A stretch of DNA of 64,000 nucleotides, taken from CAVVSD01 sp963750895 (GTDB lineage: Bacteria > Actinomycetota > Thermoleophilia > Solirubrobacterales > Solirubrobacteraceae). The stretch is taken from assembly GCA_963750895.1 (NCBI GenBank), contig CAVVSD010000001.1, positions 310,001-374,000 of the forward strand. Reading direction: 5' to 3'. The stretch's first letter is position 1. Each line of letters starts with the position of its first letter. Shown in pieces: positions 1-9,035 of the stretch. A model generated the notes under the pieces. That model saw only the letters and a program-made list of their open reading frames with translations, was not told where the DNA came from and did not search any database. Made by a program: the position numbers and the translations under genes.

Positions 1-1251
1 TACTGGCAGCCCGCGGCGCTCGTCAGCGAGCTGCGCGACGAGCGCCCGGTCACGCCCGTGCGGCTCCTGGGCGAGGACCTCGTCCTCTTCCGCAAGCCCG
101 ACGGCGGCCACGGCCTCATCGGCCGCTACTGCGCCCACCGCGGCGTCGACCTGGCGTACGGGCGCCTGGAGGAGTGCGGCCTGCGGTGCCTCTACCACGG
201 CTGGCTCTACGGCCCCGACGGGCGCTGCCTCGAGCAGCCCGCCGAGCCCGCCCACAGCCGCTTCCACGAGAAGATCCGCCACGTCAGCTACCCGTGCCGC
301 GAGCGCAACGGCATCGTGTTCGCCTACATGGGCGGCGGCGATCCCCCGCCGTTCCCCGACTACGACTGCTTCGTCGCGCCCGACGCGTACACGTTCGCCT
401 TCAAGGGGCTCTGGGAGTGCAACTGGCTCCAGGGCGTCGAGGGCGGCATCGACCCCAGCCACGTCTCCTTCCTGCACCGCTTCATCAACGAGGACCCACG
501 CGAGACGTACGGCCAGCAGTTCGCCGAGCGGGTCGAGGGCACGGACATCACGCTCTCCGAGCTGGTCGGGGCGAACCCGCGGCCGGACATCGAGGTCGAG
601 ACGACGGAGTACGGGCTGCGCGTCTTCGCGATCCGCGAGCTCAACGAGGAGACCCGGCACGTCCGGATCACGAACCTCATGTTCCCCAACGCCTTCGTCG
701 TCCCGTTCGGGAACTCGAAGGTGTTCGCCCAGTGGCACGTCCCCATCGATGACGAGAACCACTTCTGGTACATGATCCTCTACGACTTCGCCGAGGAGAC
801 CGACAAGGACACCCTGCTGCGCCAGCGCCTGGACTCCTGCACGCTTCCCGACTACCGGCCGGTCCGCAACCGCGGCAACGACTGGGGCTTCGACCCCCAC
901 GAGCAGAACGAGCTGACGTACACCGGGATGGGCCTCGACATCAACGTGCACGATCAGTGGGCGGTCGAGTCGATGGGCCGCATCCAGGACCGCACGAAGG
1001 AGCGCCTCGGCGTGTCCGACCGCGCGGTCACCGCGAACCGGCGCATGCTCCTGCGCGCGATCGCCGACCACGGGGCGGGCAAGGTCACGCCGGGCATGGC
1101 GACCGGCGAGGCGCAGGCACGCGCGCTCACGGGGCCGCTCGCCGTCGACATGATCGCCCCCGCATCCGACTGGCAGGACCGATGGCGCGGCCGGGAGGCG
1201 CGGCGCCGGTCGGCCTCGCCCTGGGCGGCCGGGTCGCATGCCGCCGTCTGA
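1..1251 (+). CDS. Rieske aromatic-ring oxygenase alpha subunit (5' partial)
   Basis: Oxygenase component of a Rieske non-heme iron system, predicted to hydroxylate or O-demethylate an aromatic or related substrate with electrons from a reductase not present here. The reading frame is open from base 1 (first residues YWQPAALVSEL), so the true start lies outside the window; an internal GTG at 58 is not the start. The Rieske cluster ligands are the CAH and CLYH motifs (nt 130-198), 16 residues apart. The mononuclear iron motif GIDPSHVSFLH follows at about nt 448-480. The pattern resembles the phthalate dioxygenase/LigX class. It overlaps the next gene by 14 bases, so it heads or sits inside an operon. 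Substrate unknown. Confidence 0.9.
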   Translation, partial: YWQPAALVSELRDERPVTPVRLLGEDLVLFRKPDGGHGLIGRYCAHRGVDLAYGRLEECGLRCLYHGWLYGPDGRCLEQPAEPAHSRFHEKIRHVSYPCRERNGIVFAYMGGGDPPPFPDYDCFVAPDAYTFAFKGLWECNWLQGVEGGIDPSHVSFLHRFINEDPRETYGQQFAERVEGTDITLSELVGANPRPDIEVETTEYGLRVFAIRELNEETRHVRITNLMFPNAFVVPFGNSKVFAQWHVPIDDENHFWYMILYDFAEETDKDTLLRQRLDSCTLPDYRPVRNRGNDWGFDPHEQNELTYTGMGLDINVHDQWAVESMGRIQDRTKERLGVSDRAVTANRRMLLRAIADHGAGKVTPGMATGEAQARALTGPLAVDMIAPASDWQDRWRGREARRRSASPWAAGSHAAV

Positions 1252-2650
1252 GGTCGTCGACCTCCTCGGGACGGGGCCGGGACGCGCCGGCTTCATCGAG
1301 CGCCACGCGCTCTGGAACGACGCGCAGTACGCCGCGGCGGCGCAGGCCCAGCGGGTCATCGACGAGCACGGGATCGAGCTCGTGCGCGTCTCCTTCGCCG
1401 ACCAGCACGGCCTGCTGCGCGGCAAGTCGCTGACGCGCGAGGCGTTCGCGTCCGCGCTGCGCGGCGGCGTCACGGCGCCGTCGAGCCTCGTCCTCAAGGA
1501 CACGTCGGGGACCTCCGTGTACCCGGTGTTCGACGGGCCGGCGCTCGGCATGACCGCGCTGGAGGGCGCGAGCGACATCGTGCTCGTGCCCGACCCCGGC
1601 ACGTTCCACGTCCTGCCCTGGGCGCCGCGCACGGCGTCCGTCCTCTGCGACCTCCACCTGCCCGACGGGGCGCCGGTCGCCTTCTCGTCGCGCCGCGTGC
1701 TGCGCGATCAGCTCGACGCGCTCGCGCTGCGCGGGTACGAGCTCGTGATCGGGCTCGAGGTCGAGTTCCACGTCCTGACGCCCGACGGCGAGCGCCTCGA
1801 CGATGGCGGGCAGCTGCTCCTGCAGGACGACCTGGACCCGCTCGACGAGCTCGTCCAGGTCCTGCGCGACGGGCTCGTCGCCCTCGACCTGCCGCTGCGC
1901 TCGATCGAGCACGAGATGGGCCCGAGCCAGCTCGAGGTGACGTTCGCGCCCCGGCCGGCGCTGCGCGCGGCGGACGACATGGTGCTGCTGCGCAGCGCCG
2001 TGAAGCAGCTCTGCCGCAGGCAGGGGCTGCACGCCACGTTCATGTCGCGGCCCGCGATCGCGGGCGTCATGTCCAGCGGCTGGCACGTGCACCAGTCGCT
2101 CACGGAGCTCGACAGCCGACGCAACGCCTTCGCCGGCGACGACGGGCTGTCGCATCTGGGGCGGGGCTATCTCGCCGGGCTCCTGGCGCACGCGCGCGGC
2201 GCGGCCGTGTTCACGACGCCGACCGTCAACGGCTACAAGCGCTACCGACCGATGTCGCTCGCGCCCGACCGCATCCTCTGGGGCGAGGACAACAAGGGGG
2301 CGATGGTGCGGGTGGTCGGCGACCCGCCGACGCACCTGGAGAACCGGTCGGCCGAGCCCGCCGCCAACCCGTACCTCGCGATCGCGGCGCAGGTCGTCTC
2401 CGGGCTCGACGGCGTCGACCGCGGGCTGGACCCCGGCGATCCCACGACCCGCCCGTACGCCGAGGAGGCCCCGCGGCTGCCCGGCAGCCTCATGGAGGCG
2501 CTCGACGCGCTCGACGCCGACCCCCTGTTCGCGACGGCGTTCGGCGCCGACGTCGTCTCCTGGATCACGACGCTCAAGCGCGCGGAGGTGACCCGCTACC
2601 TGCAGGCGGTCACCGACTGGGAGCAGCGCGAGTACTACGACCTCCTGTAG
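1238..2650 (+). CDS. Glutamine synthetase-like gamma-glutamyl ligase
   Basis: 470-residue member of the glutamine synthetase superfamily, which joins glutamate to ammonia or an amine using ATP. Visible motifs in order: GLLRGKSL in the N-terminal beta-grasp domain, GLEVEFHVL, HEMGPSQLEVTF, GWHVHQSL, NGYKRYRP and ENRSAEPAANPYLAIAA. All main catalytic blocks are present. It lacks the long C-terminal adenylylation region of housekeeping GlnA and sits between a Rieske oxygenase and a GMC oxidoreductase, so it more likely glutamylates a catabolic amine (PuuA, IpuC and aniline-pathway GS-like proteins are precedents) than assimilates ammonia. The ATG at 1238 overlaps the oxygenase by 14 bases. The amine substrate is inference. 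Confidence 0.85.
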   Translation: MPPSEVVDLLGTGPGRAGFIERHALWNDAQYAAAAQAQRVIDEHGIELVRVSFADQHGLLRGKSLTREAFASALRGGVTAPSSLVLKDTSGTSVYPVFDGPALGMTALEGASDIVLVPDPGTFHVLPWAPRTASVLCDLHLPDGAPVAFSSRRVLRDQLDALALRGYELVIGLEVEFHVLTPDGERLDDGGQLLLQDDLDPLDELVQVLRDGLVALDLPLRSIEHEMGPSQLEVTFAPRPALRAADDMVLLRSAVKQLCRRQGLHATFMSRPAIAGVMSSGWHVHQSLTELDSRRNAFAGDDGLSHLGRGYLAGLLAHARGAAVFTTPTVNGYKRYRPMSLAPDRILWGEDNKGAMVRVVGDPPTHLENRSAEPAANPYLAIAAQVVSGLDGVDRGLDPGDPTTRPYAEEAPRLPGSLMEALDALDADPLFATAFGADVVSWITTLKRAEVTRYLQAVTDWEQREYYDLL

Positions 2651-2653
2651 TGG

Positions 2654-4072
2654 ATGGCTGAGGCCGACGTCGTCGTCGTGGGAGGCGGGACCGCGGGTGC
2701 GGTCGTCGCCGCGCGGCTGGCCGACGCCGGTGCAGACGTCCTCGTGCTCGAGGCGGGCCCGGACCCCGGGCCGTCCGGCGACCCGCGCTGGCCCGCCGAC
2801 CTCCTCGACGCGGCCGTGCTGGGCACGTCCTACGACTGGGGCTTCTCCGGGGCCGGCATCGGGTTCGAGCGCGCGCGTGTGCTCGGCGGCTGCTCGGCGC
2901 ACAACGGCGCCGTGCAGACCTGGGGGCATCGCGCGGACTACGACGGCTGGGGCCTGCCGGGCTGGGGCGCGGACGATCTGCTCGGGCTCTTCGAGCGCTC
3001 CTCCGCGCAGCAGCGGGTCCGCACGTACGCCGTCGACGAGCTGACGCCCTTCCAGGCGGCGTGGCACGCCGCGGGACCGTCGGCCGGCCTCCCGCAGCTC
3101 AGCCACACGAACGATCTCGACGAGACGGTCGGCATCGCGCCGGAGTCCGTGAACGTCGTCGACGGCGTCCGTTGGAACACCGCGTTCTCGTACCTCGACC
3201 CCGTGCGCGAGCGCCTGCGGATCGCCGGCGGGATGCTCGTGGATCGCGTCGTCGTCGAGGGCGGGCGGGCGACCGGCGTGGTCGTGGGCGACGAGACGAT
3301 CCATGCGGATCGGGTCGTCGTCGCGGGCGGCACGTACTGCTCACCGGCGGTGCTGCTGCGGTCGGGGATCGGCCCGGCCGGCGACCTGCGCGCGCTGGGC
3401 ATCGACGTCATCGCCGACCTGCCGGTCGGGGAGAACCTGCACGACCAGCCGTTCTCGCTGCTGCGCTGGGAGGGCTCGCCCGAGCTCGAGCGGGCGATGG
3501 CCGCCGCGGCGGCGGAGCGCTGGACGCCGGACGAGCAGGTCATGGCGAAGGCCGCCTCGAGCGCCGATCCGGGCGTCTTCGACCTGCACTTCATGCCGTT
3601 CAGCCCGACCGAGGACGGCGAGCGGCGCTGGTGCGCCGGGGTCGCCGCACTGCTGCCGCGCTCGCGCGGGCGCGTGTGGCTGCGCGATCGCGACCCGGCC
3701 GTGCTCCCCGGCGTCGACCACCGGTTCCTGAGCGACCCGGAGGGCCGCGACGTCGCCGTGCTCGGCGAGGGCGTCGCGATGCTGCGCGAGCTGGCGGCGG
3801 TGCCGGAGCTGGCCCGGCTCCTGGGTCGCGAGGTCGATCCCGGCCCGGTCGACGTGCCGTCGCACCTGCGCGCGAACCCCGACAACTACTGGCATCCCGT
3901 CGGGACGTGCGCGATGGGCGCCGTCACCGACGAGCGCGGGCGCGTCCATGGCGTCGACGGGCTCGTCGTCGCCGACGCGTCGCTCATGCCCGTCGTGCCG
4001 CGCGCGACCACCCACATGCCCACGACCGTGATCGGCGAGCGCATCGCCGCGTCCCTGCTGGAGGACCGATGA
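2654..4072 (+). CDS. GMC family FAD-dependent oxidoreductase
   Basis: 472-residue flavoenzyme predicted to oxidise an alcohol group. The N-terminal Rossmann motif VVVGGGTAGAVVAARL followed by VLEAG binds FAD. The GMC signature appears as GGTYCSPAVLLRSGIGP at mid-protein. The C-terminal active-site histidine is in YWHPVGTCAMG, and a second histidine in TTHMPTT occupies the place of the usual Asn/His. The protein is somewhat shorter than the 530-560 residues typical of choline dehydrogenases. It starts three bases after the GS-like stop and shares an ATGA overlap with the next gene, so the four genes are one transcription unit. Substrate unknown. Confidence 0.9.
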   Translation: MAEADVVVVGGGTAGAVVAARLADAGADVLVLEAGPDPGPSGDPRWPADLLDAAVLGTSYDWGFSGAGIGFERARVLGGCSAHNGAVQTWGHRADYDGWGLPGWGADDLLGLFERSSAQQRVRTYAVDELTPFQAAWHAAGPSAGLPQLSHTNDLDETVGIAPESVNVVDGVRWNTAFSYLDPVRERLRIAGGMLVDRVVVEGGRATGVVVGDETIHADRVVVAGGTYCSPAVLLRSGIGPAGDLRALGIDVIADLPVGENLHDQPFSLLRWEGSPELERAMAAAAAERWTPDEQVMAKAASSADPGVFDLHFMPFSPTEDGERRWCAGVAALLPRSRGRVWLRDRDPAVLPGVDHRFLSDPEGRDVAVLGEGVAMLRELAAVPELARLLGREVDPGPVDVPSHLRANPDNYWHPVGTCAMGAVTDERGRVHGVDGLVVADASLMPVVPRATTHMPTTVIGERIAASLLEDR

Positions 4073-5256
4073 CCGTGCCCACGATCGCCGACCGACCGCC
4101 GGCTGTGCCGCAGGACGAGTTCCTCGAGCGCCAGGAGCGCACGCGCCGCGCCATCGCGGAGGCGGGGATGGACGGGCTGCTCGCCTGGGGCAGCCGCGAC
4201 TGGTGCTGGGCGGTGCGGTGGCTGGCCGACCACCAGTCGGGGTTCGCGAACGCGTCGAACTTCGGCGACAAGGGCTTCTCGGCGCTCATCCTGCCGGTGA
4301 CCGGCCCGCCGATCCTGATCCTCGACCAGCGCGTCGGCCCCGGTGACGTCGCCGTCGACGACGCGCGCACGGCGGTCAAGGTCACCCACGACGTGGCGGA
4401 CGCGCTGCGCGAGGCCGGGCTCGTCGGCAAGGCGATCGGCGTCGCGGGGGAGGGGGCGCTGCTGGATCGCCACGTCCGCGAGATCGAGGCGCGGCTCGGC
4501 GCGACGCTGGACCTGCGTCCCGCCGACGCGATCGTCGAGCCGATGCACCGCGTGAAGAGCCCTGCCGAGCACGACCTCCTGCGCCACGCCTCCGCGGTGG
4601 GCGGCGCATGGGTGGCGGCGATGATGGAGGCCGCCGAGCCGGGGCGCACGGAGGCCGACCTCGTCGCGGCGGGCCTCCCGGTCCTGCTCGGCGCGGGAGG
4701 CTGGCCGACCGACGTCGTCATCGGCTCGGGCAACCCCTGCCGGCCGCAGGCGCCGCGCGGGATCCCGTCGTTCAACGCGTCGCGCCCGCTGGAGGCCGGC
4801 GACCTGCTGCGGGTCGACGGCTTCGGGCCGATCGCCGGCTACGGATGCGACCTGGCCCGCTCGACGTGCGTCGGCGCCGAGCCCACCGGCGAGCAGCGCA
4901 CCGTGCTCGAGCACGCCGTCGAGTTCGTCGACACGCTGCTCGGCGCGATCCGCCCGGGCGTCCCGCACGCGGCGATCCACGACCTCGGCGTCGCCTTCCT
5001 CACCGAGCGCGGCTACGCGCCGCACGGGTACTTCGAGGGGTTCTTCCACGCGTTCGGCCATCAGATGGGGCTGACGGTCGAAGGCCCGTTCATCGCGGCC
5101 GACCAGCACGACCCGATCGTCGCCGGGCAGGTGATCGCGATCGAGATCGTCGTCGGGACGCCGGTCACCGGAGGGATCTCCCACGAGGACGTCGTGATCG
5201 TGCACGATGACGGCAACGAGGTCCTGACTGCGGGGTGCCCGAAGCGCTGGTGGTAG
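4069..5256 (+). CDS. M24 family metallohydrolase (Xaa-Pro peptidase/creatinase fold)
   Basis: 395-residue pita-bread-fold enzyme. All five expected metal ligands are visible: two Asp in VDGFGPIAGYGCD (11 apart), His in HAFGHQMG, Glu in AIEIVVGT and Glu in HEDVVIV. The N-terminal creatinase-type domain begins at about residue 20 (QERTRRAIAEAGMDGLLAW). The frame is open far upstream, but the ATG at 4069 overlaps the GMC stop as ATGA, which fixes the start. Family members cleave Xaa-Pro bonds or hydrolyse creatine-type amides. In this operon it could release the product of a gamma-glutamylated or amide intermediate; that is inference. Confidence 0.88.
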   Translation: MTVPTIADRPPAVPQDEFLERQERTRRAIAEAGMDGLLAWGSRDWCWAVRWLADHQSGFANASNFGDKGFSALILPVTGPPILILDQRVGPGDVAVDDARTAVKVTHDVADALREAGLVGKAIGVAGEGALLDRHVREIEARLGATLDLRPADAIVEPMHRVKSPAEHDLLRHASAVGGAWVAAMMEAAEPGRTEADLVAAGLPVLLGAGGWPTDVVIGSGNPCRPQAPRGIPSFNASRPLEAGDLLRVDGFGPIAGYGCDLARSTCVGAEPTGEQRTVLEHAVEFVDTLLGAIRPGVPHAAIHDLGVAFLTERGYAPHGYFEGFFHAFGHQMGLTVEGPFIAADQHDPIVAGQVIAIEIVVGTPVTGGISHEDVVIVHDDGNEVLTAGCPKRWW

Positions 5257-5295
5257 ACATGCGTGTCATGGATCGCCTCGACGAACTGGAATAAG

Positions 5296-6814
5296 GTGCA
5301 TGGAGTGCTCCGCCGCGCATCGCTCGCCACCGTCGTCCTCACGCTCCTGCTGGCGGCGACCGCGCACGCGGCCGTGATCTCCCCGCCGTTGAGGACGTCC
5401 GGCGCGAAGATCGTCGACCGCGACGGCCACACGGTCGTGCTGCAGGGCGTCAACTGGTTCGGCTTCGAGACCAGCGCCCACGTGGTCCACGGGCTGTGGT
5501 CGCGCGACCTCGACGACATGATGGGCCAGGTCCGGCGGATGGGCTTCAACACGATCCGCCTGCCGTTCTCGCTGCAGGCGCTGGACTCCAACGTGCCGAT
5601 CACCGGTCCCGACTTCTCCGGTGGCAAGAACGCCGCGCTGCAGGGCAAGACGCCGCAGCAGGCGATGGACGTCGTGATCGACGCCGCCGCGCGGGCGGGG
5701 CTGATGGTCCTGCTCGAGAACCACTCGCTGGCCGACGACGGCTACAGCTACGGGCTCTGGTACGGCCAGGCCGGCTACGACGAGAACGCCTGGGTCGCCA
5801 GGTGGCAGGCGCTCGCGCGGCGCTACGAGGACAAGACGAACGTCATCGGCGCCGATCTGAAGAACGAGCCGCACGGCGACGCCACCTGGGGCACCGGCGG
5901 CCCGACGGACTGGCAGCGCGCGGCCACGCGGGCGGGCAACGCGGTCACCGCGATCGCGCCGAACTGGCTCATCGTCGTCGAGGGGATCGAGAAGCCCGTC
6001 GCCGGCGGCAAGCTCGACAAGCACTGGTGGGGCGGCAACCTCGAGGGCGTGCGCCGGCACCCGGTGCGCCTGCAGCGGGCGCAACCGCCTCGTCTACTCG
6101 CCGCACGAGTACGGCCCCGGCGTCTTCCCGCAGCCGTGGTTCGGCCGCCCGGACACCGCAGGCAGCCTGGCGCAGCGCTGGCGCGACGGCTGGGGGTTCA
6201 TCGCCGAGCAGGGCATCGCGCCGCTGCTGATCGGCGAGTTCGGCGGCCGCAAGGTCGACCTCGCCAGCGACGAGGGCCGCTGGCAGCGTCAGTTCCTCGA
6301 CCACCTCGCGCGCACCGGCATCTCCTGGACCTACTGGGCGCTGAATCCCGACTCGGGCGACACCGGCGGGGTCCTGTCCGACGACTGGACGACGCCGGAC
6401 GGCCGCCAAGCTCGCCCTGCTGCAGCGCACGATGCCGCCGGCAGCGCATCGCGTTCGGCGGCGGGGCCGCGGCACCCGCGAAGCCCCGTCCGGCCAGGGC
6501 CGCGATCAAGCCTAAGCCTCGACCTGAGGGTCAGAATGGGCTGAAAGCGGCCGTCGTCGTCGAGAATCGGTGGGCCGCGGGCTGGTGCGGGCACCTCGAG
6601 GTGACCGGAACGGCCGGCGCAGGACCTCTCCGGCGCCACGGTCGGCTTCACGCTGCCCGCCGGGACCCGGATCACCCAGACCTGGAACGGCGAGTTCTCC
6701 GCGATGGAGGGTCGCGTGCGCGTGGGCCTGCCCGCGTGGGCGCGCGCGCCCATGACCGCGACGGGCTTCTGCGTCTCCGGCACCGGCGCGGCGTCCGACG
6801 TCCGCGTCGGCTGA
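5296..6814 (+). pseudogene. Secreted GH5 glycosidase with C-terminal CBM2, frameshifted
   Basis: Predicted exported cellulase-like enzyme. A signal peptide (RRASLATVVLTLLLAATAHA) leads into a GH5 barrel. The acid/base Glu lies in GADLKNEPHG. The nucleophile Glu lies in LLIGEFGGR, but in a different frame, because the frame changes near 6075. Further shifts occur near 6405, near 6430 before a Pro/Lys-rich linker, and near 6620 inside a CBM2-like domain (WAAGWCGHLEVTG, then GTRITQTWNGEF). The reconstructed stop is at 6812-6814. Upstream GTG codons (5263, 5296, 5305) are alternative starts. Both catalytic residues and the binding domain survive, so sequencing indels seem likelier than real decay. 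It probably has its own promoter after the catabolic operon. Confidence 0.7.
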
Positions 6815-6854
6815 GTCGACCACCGACGTCCGCGTCGGCTGACGGCGATCCCCC

Positions 6855-6860
6855 TACCGT
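6855..6860 (+). promoter_or_regulatory. -10 element of greA
   Basis: TACCGT lies nine bases before the greA ATG, the spacing expected for a very short or leaderless mRNA. Confidence 0.45.
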
Positions 6861-6869
6861 TGGTGGGCT

Positions 6870-7337
6870 ATGTCCGACGACAACCAGATCAGCCCTGAGG
6901 GCCTCGAGGCCCTGAAGGCCGAGATCCAGCGCCTCGAGGAGGTCGAGCGGCCCGCGATCGCCGACCGCATCCGCACCGCGCGCGAGTGGGGCGACCTCAA
7001 GGAGAACGCCGAGTACCACTCGGCGAAGAACGACCAGTCGTTCCTGGAGACCCGCATCCTGCGCCTCAACCAGCGCCTGCGGGCCGCGAACGTCGTGGAC
7101 GGGCCGGCCACCGCCGGCGAGGTCGGGTTCGGCAGCGAGGTCCGCGTGCGCGACGAGGAGTCGGGCAAGGAGCTCACCTGGCGCCTCGTGGGCGCGACCG
7201 AGGCCGACCTCTCCGCCGGGCGCCTCTCCATGGAGTCCCCGGTGGCCCAGGCGCTCGCCGGGCACCGCGAGGGCGACGACGTCGCGGTGGAGACCCCGCG
7301 CGGCGAGCGCCGGTACACGATCCTCGGCGTTTCCTGA
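6870..7337 (+). CDS. greA: Transcription elongation factor GreA
   Basis: 155-residue GreA, which enters the RNA polymerase secondary channel and stimulates cleavage of backtracked RNA. The N-terminal coiled coil carries the conserved block AREWGDLKENAEYHSAK at about residues 45-60, including the acidic tip residues, and the C-terminal FKBP-like domain ends in GERRYTILGV. The length is normal. The ATG at 6870 follows GGTGGG and a -10 candidate. It is the clearest housekeeping gene in the left part of the window and is intact. Confidence 0.97.
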   Translation: MSDDNQISPEGLEALKAEIQRLEEVERPAIADRIRTAREWGDLKENAEYHSAKNDQSFLETRILRLNQRLRAANVVDGPATAGEVGFGSEVRVRDEESGKELTWRLVGATEADLSAGRLSMESPVAQALAGHREGDDVAVETPRGERRYTILGVS

Positions 7338-7438
7338 CGTTCCGCGGCCGCCGGCCCCGGCGGCTGCGAGACCTTCTGCGAGACCTTGCGAGTTCTCGCA
7401 ACGGAATGCGGTGCGTTGTGCGCATGTGAGGGTCCCTG

Positions 7439-8818
7439 ATGAAGCGGAGCATGCTTCCCATGGCCGCTTCGACGAACACCAACTCGCCGGACCAGGAGAG
7501 CATCACCTGGTTCGACGCTGATGACGACCGCCTCTCCCGCTTCGCCAAGACCGCAAGCAAGGAAGTCGTCGCCTACCGACCGCCGGTGCCCCAGGCACCG
7601 CCCGCCGCCCGCGTCGCACGACGCGTCGCCAAGCTCTACCAGAACGCTTCGCTGGCGCTGTTCCGCATGCGCCACAAGCAGGCCCGGACCGCGACCGGCA
7701 GCGTCTGCGTCGTCGTGCCGGCGCACAACGAGGAGGAGACGATCGCCCGGACGATCACGGCGCTGCTCAAGCAGACGCGCCGCCCCGACCGGATCGTCAT
7801 CGTCGCCGACAACTGCACGGACCGCACGGTCGAGATCGCCCGGTCCTTCGGCCGGCAGGTCACGGTCATCGAGACCGTCGGCAACAAGCACCGCAAGGTC
7901 GGCGCGCTCACCCTCGGCTGGCAGCAGCACGTGTCGCAGGGCTTCGACTACATGCTCGGCGTCGACGCCGACACCGTCCTCTCGCCCAACTCCCTCGAGG
8001 ATCTCGAGCAGGAGCTCCTGGAGAACCCGAAGGCCGGCGGCATCATGGCCCGCTACACCTTCGATCCCGAGCTCGGGCAGACGAAGTTCGCCCGCCTGCT
8101 CATCCGCCTCCAGCGGATGGAGTTCTCCTCCTGGACCCTGGACATCCTCCACCGTCGCCGCAACACCTACGTGCTCGGCGGTCAGGCCACGCTCTTCCGC
8201 GTCAAGGCCCTGCAGGAGGTCGTCGAGGGCGAGCGCCGCCACTCCCCGTGGGACCCGGAGGCGCAGGTCGAGGACATGGAGCTCACCTGGGCCCTGAACT
8301 CGCGCGGCTGGGACTGCAAGGTCTCCTCGACCGCCCGTGCCTACGCCGGCCCGATGTACACGCTGAAGTCCCTCTGGGCGCAGCGCCGCAAGTGGGACGA
8401 GGGCATGATCCGGCTGCTGCTGGGCTCCAAGCTCGGCACCGCGACGATCTACCCCTGGCGCATCCAGCTCAAGAGCGGCATGAACGCCCTGACCCGCGCG
8501 CTCTTCGCGGTCCTGCTGACCGCCTCGATCGCCGTCGACGCGTTCGCCTGGAACTGGATCTGGATCGTCCCGCCGATCCTCGCGATCCTGCTCAACCTGA
8601 AGCACGCCCGCAAGATCCCGGGGCGGACCCGCGCGGATCTCGTCATCGCCGGCACGCTGGTGCTCGTCGAGATCTACTGCATCTTCCGCCTCATGGCCTG
8701 GTTCGCATCCTGGATGACGGTCATCGCCGGCATCCGCCGCGACGGCTGGGCCCGCCAGTACAAGGCCGAGGGGCTCCCCTCGGGTCAGACCCAGATCGCC
8801 GTCGGCGAGGTGCTGTAA
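7439..8818 (+). CDS. Processive family 2 glycosyltransferase, membrane-bound
   Basis: 459-residue inner-membrane polysaccharide synthase-like protein. The GT-A domain begins with VVVPAHNEEETI. The nucleotide-sugar and metal motif is GVDADT, the catalytic-base region is EDMELTW, and the processivity motif is QRRKW (a QxxRW variant with Lys for Arg). At least three C-terminal membrane segments follow (ALFAVLLTASIAV, IWIVPPILAILLNL, DLVIAGTLVLVEIYCIF). This layout matches BcsA/NodC/hyaluronan-synthase-type enzymes without a PilZ domain. The N-terminal 60 residues are polar and unassigned. Several Met codons (7439, 7451, 7460) compete as starts. The polymer made is unknown; the 44-residue membrane protein directly downstream may be a partner. 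Confidence 0.87.
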   Translation: MKRSMLPMAASTNTNSPDQESITWFDADDDRLSRFAKTASKEVVAYRPPVPQAPPAARVARRVAKLYQNASLALFRMRHKQARTATGSVCVVVPAHNEEETIARTITALLKQTRRPDRIVIVADNCTDRTVEIARSFGRQVTVIETVGNKHRKVGALTLGWQQHVSQGFDYMLGVDADTVLSPNSLEDLEQELLENPKAGGIMARYTFDPELGQTKFARLLIRLQRMEFSSWTLDILHRRRNTYVLGGQATLFRVKALQEVVEGERRHSPWDPEAQVEDMELTWALNSRGWDCKVSSTARAYAGPMYTLKSLWAQRRKWDEGMIRLLLGSKLGTATIYPWRIQLKSGMNALTRALFAVLLTASIAVDAFAWNWIWIVPPILAILLNLKHARKIPGRTRADLVIAGTLVLVEIYCIFRLMAWFASWMTVIAGIRRDGWARQYKAEGLPSGQTQIAVGEVL

Positions 8819-8821
8819 GTC

Positions 8822-8956
8822 ATGCGAGACACCCTGAACCACATCCTCAGCGCCCCGCTCGACATCGGCTGGAAGGTCCTGACCGTCCTCACGCTGATCG
8901 CGGTGCTGGACATGACCCGCACCCTCCTTCGCCGCGTGCGCCACCTCTTCCCCTGA
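8822..8956 (+). CDS. Small single-span membrane protein downstream of GT2
   Basis: 44-residue ORF starting three bases after the glycosyltransferase stop and ending just before a strong terminator, so it is co-transcribed and probably translationally coupled. It reads MRDTLNHILSAPLDIGWK, then one hydrophobic segment (VLTVLTLIAVLDM) and a basic tail (RTLLRRVRHLF), a topology with the C-terminus probably cytoplasmic. No known domain recognised. Its placement suggests an accessory subunit of the polysaccharide synthase. Evidence for translation is codon use and context only. Confidence 0.55.
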   Translation: MRDTLNHILSAPLDIGWKVLTVLTLIAVLDMTRTLLRRVRHLFP

Positions 8957-8990
8957 CGAGGCGGCCAGCCACAACCAGGGGTTGAAGAAC

Positions 8991-9024
8991 CGAGAGGCCC
9001 GCTCATGGATGAGCGGGCCTCTCG
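8991..9024. terminator. Perfect 16-bp stem terminator between convergent genes
   Basis: Bases 8991-9006 are exactly complementary to 9009-9024, with a two-base centre. The hairpin lies between the stop at 8956 (+) and the stop at 9036 (-), and is followed by a T-containing stretch on the + strand. It can fold on either strand, so it may terminate both convergent units. Confidence 0.85.
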
Positions 9025-9035
9025 TCGTTCCCGGG

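Noticed and set aside
1127..3304. Long minus-strand open frame across the GS-like and GMC genes
   Set aside because: Arg/Ala/Gly/Asp-biased shadow caused by high GC; the plus-strand genes show clear motifs and operon overlaps.
3061..4068. N-terminal extension of the M24 hydrolase
   Set aside because: Arg-rich, no motif, lies over the GMC gene; the ATGA overlap at 4069 gives the real start.
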